The notes beneath the pieces are model-generated. The model did no database searches. It saw nothing but the letters and a program-made list of their open reading frames with translations, and had not been told where the DNA came from. This document shows, piece after piece, positions 17,503 through 26,525 of a DNA stretch of 64,000 bases. Source of the stretch: Promethearchaeota archaeon (lineage in GTDB: Archaea; Asgardarchaeota; Lokiarchaeia; Sigyniarchaeales; SOKP01); NCBI GenBank assembly GCA_013375475.1, contig JABXKD010000001.1, positions 62,001 through 126,000 of the forward strand, given 5' to 3'. Each line of letters begins with the position of its first letter. Within the stretch, counting starts at the first letter, position 1. The position numbers and the translations under genes were made by a program.

Positions 17503-19005
17503 TTATCTAAATATATCGTTCCAAGCAGCTCGTTCTTTATCTAGAAATTTCTCAGCTACTTTAAATTCCTTGTTGATTAACATGGTTGATCTCTTTTCTA
17601 TGTCATAAGAGGGCCAGTTTGGGATACCATCGTGGTTTGGATTTCCGGAACGGGCAAATGCAATCCACGCATCCATCATTTTATGACTGATACCATCTAA
17701 ATCAGGGCTTTTCCCGATAAAATCTTTAAACGCTGGATTAGTAAGCGTGTTAAAAACGAAGGGCAATTCAAGCGCATGACAAGCACCTAAATTTCCCTTA
17801 AATGCAGGAGATGGCCATGTAAACAAGTAATTATACGTGTTGGGTTGATATTTGCTTTGTGCTTCAAGCAAACGTATTGTAGAGATACGGAAAAGGTTGT
17901 CCGTGAGAAGAGCATTCATTATTTCCTTAGCGTCGGTGGAATAATTACCTTCTCTCGCCTGCTTGTATATATCGATCATTGTATTACTTTTATTGTTATC
18001 TATACCTAATCTACCCAAAAAACCCATTAAGAGCTTATCTCCTTCAATTTTATCTAAATTTGCTAGGTCCGGACTAAGAGCAGTAAATAGCTTTGCTTCG
18101 TCTAGATTAGTACCAATCATAAAATCAATATTCTTACAATCACCATTTTGAAACGCTTCTAAAGGATGTATTGGTAATGTCTCACCGTCGATAAGAGGTC
18201 GAAAAGCAAGAAGATTCAAAGTATCTTCTTCCATGAACTCATTCTGTGCAGTGATTATCTTTTCGGGAGATACTTTACGCAACGCGTTAATATCACCTGT
18301 ATCAACACCCAGCATACGCATTACTTTTTTTGTAGGTTTCTTGGTAACCTTTGGATCAATTGCTGGAGCGCTTTGTGCTATAATACGATGAAACAATCCT
18401 TTAGCAGCGGGCATGGCTGCTAAAGCAACTACTGAATAACCTCCAGCAGATTCCCCAAATATCGTTACATTATTTGGGTCACCTCCAAATCGTTCAATAT
18501 TGTCATGAACCCATTTAAGCGCTAAGATTTGATCGAGATGCCCCGCATTGACTGTCACACCTGGAATATATGAATAACCTAACACGCCTAGCCGATAATT
18601 TATAGTGACTACCACAACATCACCACGACGGACTAAAGCTGAACCATCGTACATAGTATCAACTCCACTTCCCATAATAAATGCACCCCCATGAATCCAA
18701 AACATTACTGGACGCTTCTTATTATCTATATTTGGGGTCCAAATATTAAGGTTCAAACAGTCTTCACCTTCGGGTTGGAGTTTACCTGTAAAATCCTCAA
18801 GTAGAGTATATCCTTGGTATGAGCATGCTCCATACTTAGTAGCTTCAAGCACACCATCCCATCTTTTTTTTGGAACGGGAGGAGAAAATCGTAATTCGTC
18901 TATTGGAGGTTCTGCATAAGGAATTCCCTTAAAAATTACCAAATCGTCCTCCTTATAACCTTGCATCTGTCCAGAAGTAGTATCAATTACATCTGATTTA
19001 TTCAT
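17503..19005 (-). CDS. Type B carboxylesterase (500 aa)
   Basis: Hydrolyses carboxylic esters with a Ser-Glu-His triad. Visible elements: the N-terminal VIDTTSGQMQGYKEDDLVIF and PYAEPPIDELRFSPP, EDCLNLNIWTP, the oxyanion HGGAFIMGSG, the nucleophile in TIFGESAGGYSV, the acid in GTNLDEAKLF, and the His in ACHALELPFVF. Length is typical. There is no signal peptide, so it acts in the cytosol. It is the last gene of the minus-strand block and lies 158 bases downstream of the GPH symporter, so co-transcription is possible but not certain. The substrate may be an acylated sugar or lipid-derived ester (inference). Confidence 0.9.
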   Translation of the reverse strand: MNKSDVIDTTSGQMQGYKEDDLVIFKGIPYAEPPIDELRFSPPVPKKRWDGVLEATKYGACSYQGYTLLEDFTGKLQPEGEDCLNLNIWTPNIDNKKRPVMFWIHGGAFIMGSGVDTMYDGSALVRRGDVVVVTINYRLGVLGYSYIPGVTVNAGHLDQILALKWVHDNIERFGGDPNNVTIFGESAGGYSVVALAAMPAAKGLFHRIIAQSAPAIDPKVTKKPTKKVMRMLGVDTGDINALRKVSPEKIITAQNEFMEEDTLNLLAFRPLIDGETLPIHPLEAFQNGDCKNIDFMIGTNLDEAKLFTALSPDLANLDKIEGDKLLMGFLGRLGIDNNKSNTMIDIYKQAREGNYSTDAKEIMNALLTDNLFRISTIRLLEAQSKYQPNTYNYLFTWPSPAFKGNLGACHALELPFVFNTLTNPAFKDFIGKSPDLDGISHKMMDAWIAFARSGNPNHDGIPNWPSYDIEKRSTMLINKEFKVAEKFLDKERAAWNDIFR

Positions 19006-19163
19006 TTTTATCGTTCTTATTTTATAATTATTTGATATTAATTGTTACTATAAAAGTGTGGTTTTTTAAAGAAGTAATCGCTATTTACTCCTCTTAAATT
19101 GACAAAAATATTAAAAAAAAAGATAAAAAAGATATTTATTGATAAATTGTATTATCCGGAATT

Positions 19164-20579
19164 TTATATTCCCAATTCAGCTAGCTTCTCTTTGTTTTCC
19201 TTTACTTTCTCAGGCGTTATTTTAAAAAATTTCCAAAGAATTATAGTCGCAATAAACATTAAGATCATAGGTACTATTGAAAAATGTATTCGAATTCCCC
19301 ATACAGCTTCAATTGGCTGGGGTGGAAGTGGATCACCAGGAATTCCTGAACCAGGGACGAAATTTGTAACAGTATGAATAATATAGAAAGTAAGGGCTTG
19401 AAAAATTAATGCCGCTCTGCTAACAAAGGTTTGAAAGCCTTGATATATTCCCTCTCTTCTTCGACCGGAGATAACTACGGCTTCATCGATTGTAATTGAA
19501 AAAACGGGCGATAACATTACCCAATACCCACCTTCACAAAAACCCCAGATGAATATAAAGATCATCATTATGTAATAATCGGTAATGAAGAATAGAGGTA
19601 AGGTTCCAATCGTTAATACAGCAGCAGCAATAACCATCGTTTTTCGATCGTTATTTGTTTTATCCGCAATTTTTCCCCAAATAGGCATCGAAACAAACAT
19701 TCCTATGAGAAGAACCGCCATTATTAGGGTGACATCGCTTGCATTCACACCTAACACAGATTCGGCAACATATGCGATGGATCCAATCATTATTGCTACT
19801 AAGGATTGATAAAACATAAAGGAAATTACATAAGCCATAAAGTTTTTATGTTTTAGGACGCTTTTAAATTCTTTAAAAAACGGTTCTCTATCCATACCCT
19901 CTTCACAGCTCTCGAGATAACAGTCAATACGCTCTTGATCCTCGCGACTCCCAGGGATTGCGAGTGCTAAAGCAATCATGCAAATAATAACAACTACCCC
20001 TGCTTGAAGCACATATGAGCTTCTTTGATACCATACTATAAATATACTTGGAATAATAGAACCAAAGGCAGTCCCAACAGCTCCGACTAAAGTACTTAAA
20101 ATAGAAGCAGTCCTACGTTCAGTATCACCACGAAACTTGTCTGGAAAGATTGAGTAAAAATTAACTCCAAATATCGATGCAAAAGTATCGTATAAACATG
20201 TGAAGATTACAATCCACGCAAATAAAATTAAAGCACCGTCAGTTGGATCTACAACGGGAGGTGTAAATATGAGCAAGTAGCTTAATATCCAAGGAACTCC
20301 TCCTATTAAAACCCATGGAAGACGTCGTCCCCACTTTTTTGTAAATTTAAACGGTCGATTAGTCAACCAACCTACTAATGGGTCGTTCACCGCATTCCAT
20401 ACAGCAAAAATGATAAATCCCATACTCGTAAACAAACCATCTAAACCTACCACCCGTTCGTAAAAGAAGAACACATACGCACCAAAGCACATATTAAAGA
20501 ATTCAGTAATGAACTTCCCGAATCCATAAGAAACCATAGTTCTTTTCGAGTGTTTAATTTCTATTGTTTCTTTTTCCAT
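19164..20579 (-). CDS. GPH-family (MelB-like) cation:sugar symporter
   Basis: A 12-helix major-facilitator protein of 471 residues with the glycoside-pentoside-hexuronide hallmarks: VSYGFGKFITEFF at the start, the AVWNAVNDPLVGWLTNR loop after helix 2, and FKFTKKWGRRLPWVL. GPH transporters import sugars and glycosides with Na+ or H+; the E. coli sulfoquinovose transporters YihO and YihP belong to this family. The sulfoquinovosidase-like operon lies about 2.5 kb upstream on the same strand, so import of a sulfoquinovosyl glycoside is a reasonable guess. A start at 20579 follows AGGT at suitable distance. Confidence 0.85.
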   Translation of the reverse strand: MEKETIEIKHSKRTMVSYGFGKFITEFFNMCFGAYVFFFYERVVGLDGLFTSMGFIIFAVWNAVNDPLVGWLTNRPFKFTKKWGRRLPWVLIGGVPWILSYLLIFTPPVVDPTDGALILFAWIVIFTCLYDTFASIFGVNFYSIFPDKFRGDTERRTASILSTLVGAVGTAFGSIIPSIFIVWYQRSSYVLQAGVVVIICMIALALAIPGSREDQERIDCYLESCEEGMDREPFFKEFKSVLKHKNFMAYVISFMFYQSLVAIMIGSIAYVAESVLGVNASDVTLIMAVLLIGMFVSMPIWGKIADKTNNDRKTMVIAAAVLTIGTLPLFFITDYYIMMIFIFIWGFCEGGYWVMLSPVFSITIDEAVVISGRRREGIYQGFQTFVSRAALIFQALTFYIIHTVTNFVPGSGIPGDPLPPQPIEAVWGIRIHFSIVPMILMFIATIILWKFFKITPEKVKENKEKLAELGI

Positions 20580-20715
20580 TTGTATTACCTTGTGTATATT
20601 TTGGTTGTTTTGTTTTTATTAAATTTTTTAAATAAATTACTTTACGTTTGGAACTAATTTAAAGTTATATTATAAAGTAGAAAATCGTAATTAATCAGTG
20701 ATGGCGAAAATGACT

Positions 20716-21642
20716 TTACCCGTTCAAAATCATTTCTGAATAGTGCTCGACTAGTAAATTAATGATCAATTCTCCTAACTCCTTAAAAACCATCACTCTT
20801 CCATGGTCTAATCTGCGTAAAGTTTTCATACATTTCCATAACCCAAATTTATCGTTATCTCTAGTACCTAAAGCCTCTGTATACACCCTTCCAGCGAGTA
20901 AGAATCCCCCTAAACCTCCAAGTGGAGGCCACTTGTTAAGAGCAGCTTCGAAATCTCTTTCTAACTCATTGTTCATAACATTTAGTTTTTTTTCGTCTAA
21001 CACTCCTAACGCTGCACCAAGTGAATGCTCAAAATGCCCAGCATGAGCATTACTAAGCAAAATCTGTATGAGGGTTCTTCTGATTTTTGTTGGATTTTCC
21101 TTATTTTCTACGATTTCTTTCGAGAGCTCATCTAATTCTTCTATTATTCTATCTACATGTTGTTCAGCGATACCTTCTGTCGTAGAAATAATTAGCTTTT
21201 CTAAGTTAAGAGCATCCAGAATTTCTTTCTCATAACGAACAAGGGGATTATTTCCACCGTGTCCAGAATAAATTAAAACTTTTGATGTTGGCAAGTCCAT
21301 TTTCTTATAAATATCAATGTGGAATCTTATGAAATTAATTATGTTTCCAACGAGTTCTTCGACTGGTATGGATTTGGGCGCCCAATCTTTTGCGATTGAA
21401 GTAAAATTATCCGTTGCCCATGGTATGTGAGCGACATATCGTGCTCCAGTTCTACACGAGATAAGATGAGCGATTCGTTGGGAATGTAAATCGTCGATGT
21501 TTCTCGGTAACGCATACCCATGACCTTCTACCGGATTACCAATAGAAAAAACCAACCATTTCCCTTCGTTTATACCAAATGGACCCCAATCGTCCATTTT
21601 CCCCTCAAGCGAAATTCTTTTATTTTTCTGGGACATAGTCAA
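20716..21642 (-). CDS. Creatininase-family amidohydrolase (308 aa)
   Basis: The creatininase fold is indicated by SIGNPVEGHGYALPRNID, where the E and H are metal ligands, and by IYSGHGGNNPLV. Family members hydrolyse cyclic or linear amides (creatinine, formamides in archaeal riboflavin and F420 synthesis, mycofactocin peptides). This protein is longer than the deformylase ArfB (about 230 residues), with an extended C-terminal part from residue 190. I cannot choose a substrate. No operon partner is certain; the transporter lies 136 bases downstream. Confidence 0.75.
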   Translation of the reverse strand: MTMSQKNKRISLEGKMDDWGPFGINEGKWLVFSIGNPVEGHGYALPRNIDDLHSQRIAHLISCRTGARYVAHIPWATDNFTSIAKDWAPKSIPVEELVGNIINFIRFHIDIYKKMDLPTSKVLIYSGHGGNNPLVRYEKEILDALNLEKLIISTTEGIAEQHVDRIIEELDELSKEIVENKENPTKIRRTLIQILLSNAHAGHFEHSLGAALGVLDEKKLNVMNNELERDFEAALNKWPPLGGLGGFLLAGRVYTEALGTRDNDKFGLWKCMKTLRRLDHGRVMVFKELGELIINLLVEHYSEMILNG

Positions 21643-21737
21643 GATTTAGAAAAAAGTTTTAAAAATTTTATCTATTATTTTTTAAGATAACTACACTTAA
21701 TTAAAAAGTAGAATGAGAAAGGAATCGGACTGTAAAA

Positions 21738-22712
21738 TCACTCCTCTTCTTTTACCTCTAAATTCATTACTTCAAACTTATTATGAATTATTTCGTAAAT
21801 CTTGAATTTTCCATCGTCCATTGCGTGCTGGATTAATTCTGTGATTTTTCCCTGGTTAAAGAAACTTTTTTTAACAATTTGCTCCACTTTAGAATAGATT
21901 AATTCAGTTATTTTGTAATTGAATCTATTCTTCTTCTTTTCCTTCAAAAGTTCGGATAACTCAAGGTGTTCTTTGTGATCCCAAATATATTGCAGAAGTT
22001 CATCGATACCTTCACCGTTAATAGCGTCAGTTAATACTACGGGTGGTCTATAACCACTTTGAAAGATAGTATCGTCAAGCATCATTTCAATTTGCACCGC
22101 TACATCTTCTCCACCTAAATCTTTCTTGTTTACATTGTATATGTCTCCTATCTCGATGATTCCGGCTTTTTGCATCTGAATAACATCACCGTAACCAGGT
22201 ACTAGAATAACCACGACCGTGTATGCTAAGTTATAAATATCAAATTCAGCTTGTCCGACCCCAACAGTTTCAATAATAATTATATCTATTCCAAATGCTT
22301 CGTACAACATACTTATGTCGAAAACTGCTCTTGATATTCCCCCTTTATATCCTCTTGACGCAAGACTCCGCATAAAGACATTAGGATGCAAGGAAATATT
22401 GGTCATACGGACTCTATCACCTAAAAATGCCCCTCCACTAAAAGGACTCGTTGGATCTACCGATATGATCCCAACAGATTTTCCCTTGTCTAACATTTTT
22501 TGAGCTAACGCCCCCGTTAAAGTGCTTTTGCCAACTCCCGGAGAACCAGTTAACCCAATGATATAAGAGTCATGGTTTATATCTTCAAAATGCTTAAAAA
22601 CCTCGTGAGCTCGTTCAGGTTCGTTTTCGATAATTGTGATTAACCTTGCTAATGCTATCTTGTCTTTTTTTTTAAAATTAGTTATTAAAGTTCCTAAATC
22701 ATAACTCCTCAT
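21738..22712 (-). CDS. meaB: MeaB/ArgK-type G3E GTPase, chaperone of B12-dependent acyl-CoA mutases
   Basis: MeaB guards and reloads adenosylcobalamin in methylmalonyl-CoA mutase and related mutases. The G1 loop is GLTGSPGVGKSTL near residue 55; the family signature DPTSPFSGGAFLGDRVRM and the Rag-like ETVGVGQAEFD and NKKDL motifs follow. Length (324) is normal. No mutase gene is in the window. The only other B12 gene, a cobalamin adenosyltransferase at 2636-3199, is interrupted, so adenosylcobalamin must come from elsewhere if this protein is used. Confidence 0.9.
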   Translation of the reverse strand: MRSYDLGTLITNFKKKDKIALARLITIIENEPERAHEVFKHFEDINHDSYIIGLTGSPGVGKSTLTGALAQKMLDKGKSVGIISVDPTSPFSGGAFLGDRVRMTNISLHPNVFMRSLASRGYKGGISRAVFDISMLYEAFGIDIIIIETVGVGQAEFDIYNLAYTVVVILVPGYGDVIQMQKAGIIEIGDIYNVNKKDLGGEDVAVQIEMMLDDTIFQSGYRPPVVLTDAINGEGIDELLQYIWDHKEHLELSELLKEKKKNRFNYKITELIYSKVEQIVKKSFFNQGKITELIQHAMDDGKFKIYEIIHNKFEVMNLEVKEEE

Positions 22713-22810
22713 GAAAAAATGGCTTCCTCAGTATAGTAGTTGATTAAATAAATAACTTAGATAGAAAAATATTAGATCTGTTTTTTAGTTTTTGACATAA
22801 ACTCGTTTAA

Positions 22811-22840
22811 GAAAAAAAAGTATCAGAATTAGTTCTGATA
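22811..22840 (-). terminator. Intrinsic-type terminator: 8-bp hairpin plus T8
   Basis: On the minus strand TATCAGAA-CTAA-TTCTGATA is directly followed by CTTTTTTTTC. It lies 8 bases beyond the stop codon of the small gene at 22848-23048, and looks like a classical hairpin/T-run terminator, which is less common in archaea than a bare T-run. Confidence 0.65.
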
Positions 22841-22847
22841 TTTAAAG

Positions 22848-23048
22848 CTATAAACTTATGATAATAACAACTAGAACTGCTACAATCAATATCTCGAGGA
22901 ATGAAATACAAAGTATTGTATTTTTCTTTTTATTATAAGATCCACTTCTTCCAGATGAGCCCGAACTTTGGATACCCTTTTGCATCGCTGCTAGATCGCC
23001 CCTCGTGCGTTCGTCATCCCTATCCCTTTTTTCACCGTAAGAACTCAT
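22848..23048 (-). CDS. Small tail-anchored protein (66 aa)
   Basis: The first ~43 residues are charged and glycine/serine-rich (EKRDRDDERTRGD; SSGSSGRSGS), followed by one hydrophobic segment at about residues 45-65 and no further residues. This is the layout of a C-terminally anchored membrane protein facing the cytosol. Translation is supported by a full GGAGGT eight bases before the ATG, one of the strongest ribosome binding sites in the window, and by the hairpin terminator just after it. It follows the GH31 gene by 88 bases on the same strand. The family is not recognised. Confidence 0.65.
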   Translation of the reverse strand: MSSYGEKRDRDDERTRGDLAAMQKGIQSSGSSGRSGSYNKKKNTILCISFLEILIVAVLVVIIISL

Positions 23049-23136
23049 TTATTATTACCTCCAAAAAGCGAAATATTATTATCTTGATCTTAGCTAAAAA
23101 TATGATAAACTGTTTTATAAAGATTCACTTGCTATT

Positions 23137-25110
23137 CTATACATCTTTTAACTTACAGAATAACTCTGCAAAAATTGAATCTTTTCGATAAAAAACCGGA
23201 GGCTGACCTATAGGAGCTTTGACTTTTTTAACACCTTTTTTAAATTCCTCCCCTGACCAGATATGAATCCATACATCGTCCGGAAAATACACTTCCCCTT
23301 CGCTTGAATTCGGTTTTATTATAGGTGCTACCAACAAATCTTGACCGAAAAGATATTGATACTTGAGTTTGTGAAGTTCAGGATCGTTTTCGTAATGAAG
23401 ATAACAAGCTCTAATAGGTGGAAATCCCTTTTCGACATACTCATTTGATAAATGTTGCATGTAAGGTTTAAGATGAGTAAATCTCTGACTCATTTTCGCA
23501 AAGAATTCAAGAGTTTCGTCATCAGAATCAAATTGCCAATTACCGACGGGTCTGATGCTTTCGTGAGTTCGCATTGTCGTTGTAAATACCGCCATTTCAG
23601 CCCATCTCATGAAAATCTCTTTATCTCTAGAGATATGCTCCAATGCGTGGAAACCACCAATATCGTAATGAAAATATCCAATTCCACAAATTCCTAAGGA
23701 TATTCCCGCAGCAATTACCGTTGCTATTCCATCATGAACGCTCCAATTAACAAGTTGATCTCCAGCCCATACTTGTGTCGTATAACGCGATATATGAGAA
23801 TACCCTGCTCTACTGAAAAAGACTATATCACCTAATCTCCCCGCCTCCTCTACTGCCTCTAAATTAGCTTGTGCGAAGATTACAGGGTATTTATTGTGAA
23901 ACTCCTTGGGGTCTTCTCCAGAGTGCAGCGCTACATAAGTAGGAAGATATTCTCCGTAGTCAGCCATCCAGCCAGATAATCCGATATTTATCATATTCTC
24001 CTTTATTACGCTTTTTAACCACTCAATAGTATCAGGATTGCTGAGATCTAGCATAATTTTATCTCCACTATCAGTTACGATAATAAAGGTATCTCCATTT
24101 TGTTCCTTTACGCATAAACCTTTTTCAATAGCTTCTCCGTATTGATTTCCGTTAGGAGCAAGCATAGAATTAATATATCCCAGAAATTTAACCCCCTCGC
24201 TATTAAGTGTTCTTATAAACGACGGTAAATCAGGATATAACGTATCATCGTATTTCCAGTTCCATAATAGCCTTTTAGTCGGACCAATTATGTTCACTCC
24301 TTGCCAGTCTTGGCACCATACGGCCCCAACATTAACTCCTTTCTCTAAACATTTTTTTACTTTTTCCATAACAACATTCTTTCCACCTTGTATACCTAAC
24401 CAAACTCCATCGTAAACCCATTCAGGTAATTTTGGTTGCCTCCCTAAATAATTTGAAAGGCGAGATACGGTATCAAGAGCAGTTTGGTACTTACCAATTA
24501 TAATTATATCCGGAATATTCCAGAAGTATAATTCGTGGTAATCAGGATGAGTGAAATCAAATATTGCGTAGCACAAACTTTCACTATGGAGGTAATAGTT
24601 TTCTGAGGATACAAAGGTTGGTTGAGGAAAATAAGTAGTATACCAATCTCCCGTAATTGGAGGATCACCTCGTCCCACACCTTGCTCTTCAACCCATAAA
24701 GGGACTTTTTTTCCTTTTAAATTTACCTCAGAAAATTGTTCTCCACATCCATATATTGCTTCGCTTTTATTTGCTCGTATTTTAAGCCAAAATCTATTGA
24801 TGTCCGTATTTTCAGATGAAAATTTAATTTCAAGGTGGTCATCCACTATGTTACATGAGACTTTTAGTAAATCCTTTTGCGTTCCGAGCGTTATTTCGAT
24901 TTTGTTGTCTTCTTGACTCAAAATTTCGTACTCTCGAAGTTCTCTTTCAGTCACATCTTTTTCTTTTATTTTAAAATGACCGTGATGTGATTTGAACTTT
25001 CCTTTCCCACTCCCAACTTTTACACACGAATTTTGGCGGGAATGCTCCAAAATAAAATAGTCCTTATAATACAGCCTAAAACCGCTATCTATTGATTCAA
25101 TTTTTAACAT
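23137..25110 (-). CDS. GH31 glycosidase, probable sulfoquinovosidase (YihQ-like, 657 aa)
   Basis: Sulfoquinovosidases release sulfoquinovose from sulfolipid glycosides. The protein aligns with E. coli YihQ over its length (EQGVGR, YFPQPTFVS, VYDGVWLGIQGG, KRLLWNWKY, GWMADYGEYLP, WAGDQLVNWS, MRTHE). The catalytic nucleophile is D384 and the acid/base D451. The YihQ sulfonate-site residues Q262, Q288, R301 and W304 correspond to Q241, Q267, R280 and W283 with identical spacings to each other and to the catalytic aspartates. The fifth, Y508, is F487 here, which is a notable change. No signal peptide: it acts in the cytosol. It is the last of five close minus-strand genes with an isomerase and a transaldolase. 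An ordinary alpha-glucosidase is the alternative, but the RxxW pair argues against it. Confidence 0.8.
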   Translation of the reverse strand: MLKIESIDSGFRLYYKDYFILEHSRQNSCVKVGSGKGKFKSHHGHFKIKEKDVTERELREYEILSQEDNKIEITLGTQKDLLKVSCNIVDDHLEIKFSSENTDINRFWLKIRANKSEAIYGCGEQFSEVNLKGKKVPLWVEEQGVGRGDPPITGDWYTTYFPQPTFVSSENYYLHSESLCYAIFDFTHPDYHELYFWNIPDIIIIGKYQTALDTVSRLSNYLGRQPKLPEWVYDGVWLGIQGGKNVVMEKVKKCLEKGVNVGAVWCQDWQGVNIIGPTKRLLWNWKYDDTLYPDLPSFIRTLNSEGVKFLGYINSMLAPNGNQYGEAIEKGLCVKEQNGDTFIIVTDSGDKIMLDLSNPDTIEWLKSVIKENMINIGLSGWMADYGEYLPTYVALHSGEDPKEFHNKYPVIFAQANLEAVEEAGRLGDIVFFSRAGYSHISRYTTQVWAGDQLVNWSVHDGIATVIAAGISLGICGIGYFHYDIGGFHALEHISRDKEIFMRWAEMAVFTTTMRTHESIRPVGNWQFDSDDETLEFFAKMSQRFTHLKPYMQHLSNEYVEKGFPPIRACYLHYENDPELHKLKYQYLFGQDLLVAPIIKPNSSEGEVYFPDDVWIHIWSGEEFKKGVKKVKAPIGQPPVFYRKDSIFAELFCKLKDV

Positions 25111-25135
25111 TTACCAATAACCAGAATATAGTTTA

Positions 25136-26452
25136 TTATCGAATTACATTCCATCCTTTAATTTTAGCGAAAATTTCTAAGGGTCGTATATAATCATCGT
25201 ACACGACAGATATGTGGTGAGCTATTCCATTATCAATTATTTTCTTTAATACATCTTTTACATGATCTTCAAAAACTGCTTTAGCGTAGGTACCCTTCAA
25301 TTTTTTTTCCATTGGAATAACATTTCCCTTCTGTAAAAAGAGACGGTACTCTCCCGGAGCGTAATCGATTCTTAAAAACGACACTTGCCCAGATTTCATA
25401 ACAAAATCTGCAGTCACTCCTTTTCCTCCAGCAAAATAAGGTTCCAATGATCGATTACATTTTTCATCCCAGAGATTACAAGGAGCCACGCCGCAATGCC
25501 ATAATAAAGCAAAATTTTCTTTTAAATCTACTTGAGAAAAATCCGCCAAGTAGGGAGTTTTTGCTCCAATTGCAGAGTGTGCAACCATGGATAGGCTTCC
25601 AAGTATATCCCCTTCGCATGTGAGTATTTTTCCTTCAGCTTGTAATACGGACATTGCCGCGCAAGGAGCAATACCGAAATCGGTGGCAAATTCGGGCCAA
25701 CACCTTATAGCGAGAGCATCTAATTGATTAGAATTCATAAATTCATTAAATTTACTCGTAAGCTCTGCAACCTTACTTAATTGTTCTTCAGAAATTGATG
25801 ATACATCGAAGATTTTCTTAATCTGTTCTTCTCTTTCTTTACTCTTAGTTGTCTCAACTTCAAATTTATAAATTTCATTTAATTCGAAATGATCTATGAG
25901 AAGTCCAAGCTCTCTATATAAATCCAATTCATCTACATCAAGATTAAAAAAGCCCTTAGCCCGGTATCCTATAATCCCTATACGTTTAGTCGCAAAAGCT
26001 TTTATTATGCGTAGCGAATCCAACCAGTCCTCATCGATCCGATCTCCAATTACTACATGATAATTTTTTACACCCGCTTTATATAAATTGCTTGAATTTA
26101 AATTTATGCCACATACCGAGTTAAGGCGGATTTTTCCCCCATCGTACGGTAATTCATCCAAACCCCATAGCAAAATCGGTTTTTGAATTACTTTGTTTAA
26201 TTCTAAAATCAAGTGGCCTAAAGCAAAAGTTCCGCTAATACAAACTAATCCATCAATACCTTTAGATTTTAATTCTTGGGCTGCCGTTTGTGCGTCCTTG
26301 ATTTCAATTACTAACTCTGAACTGATTTCCCAATCGATATTTTCAATCTTTTTTAATTCGACTTGAATTTTTTTAAAAATATCTTCAGCAGCAATATAAT
26401 CGAACGTCTTCCTCGCTATACAAACAACTCCAACTTTAATTTTTTCCTTCAT
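25136..26452 (-). CDS. L-fucose/arabinose-isomerase-fold ketol isomerase, candidate sulfoquinovose isomerase
   Basis: The 438-residue protein has the fucose isomerase C-terminal fold. ILTCEGDILGSLSM holds the Glu/Asp metal ligands near residues 283-286, WHCGVAPCNLW a central His/Cys, and GIAHHISVVYDD the terminal His pair. The N-terminal domain (IDGLVCISGTFALGHL) matches the substrate-binding half. In this operon, 25 bases upstream of the sulfoquinovosidase-like gene and 73 bases downstream of a transaldolase, the expected reaction is sulfoquinovose to 6-deoxy-6-sulfofructose, an aldose-ketose step this fold can do. The family assignment is seen in sequence; the substrate is inferred from context only. 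GGTG lies 7 bases before its ATG. Confidence 0.7.
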   Translation of the reverse strand: MKEKIKVGVVCIARKTFDYIAAEDIFKKIQVELKKIENIDWEISSELVIEIKDAQTAAQELKSKGIDGLVCISGTFALGHLILELNKVIQKPILLWGLDELPYDGGKIRLNSVCGINLNSSNLYKAGVKNYHVVIGDRIDEDWLDSLRIIKAFATKRIGIIGYRAKGFFNLDVDELDLYRELGLLIDHFELNEIYKFEVETTKSKEREEQIKKIFDVSSISEEQLSKVAELTSKFNEFMNSNQLDALAIRCWPEFATDFGIAPCAAMSVLQAEGKILTCEGDILGSLSMVAHSAIGAKTPYLADFSQVDLKENFALLWHCGVAPCNLWDEKCNRSLEPYFAGGKGVTADFVMKSGQVSFLRIDYAPGEYRLFLQKGNVIPMEKKLKGTYAKAVFEDHVKDVLKKIIDNGIAHHISVVYDDYIRPLEIFAKIKGWNVIR

Positions 26453-26525
26453 AAATTATCACCAAGATGGTAATTTTAAATAACTTTAACAGCTATACAG
26501 ATCTACTCAAGGAGACGAATTTGAG

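Noticed and set aside
21738-22712. MeaB as part of a local methylmalonyl-CoA mutase operon
   Set aside because: No mutase or epimerase gene is present in the window; the neighbours are unrelated.
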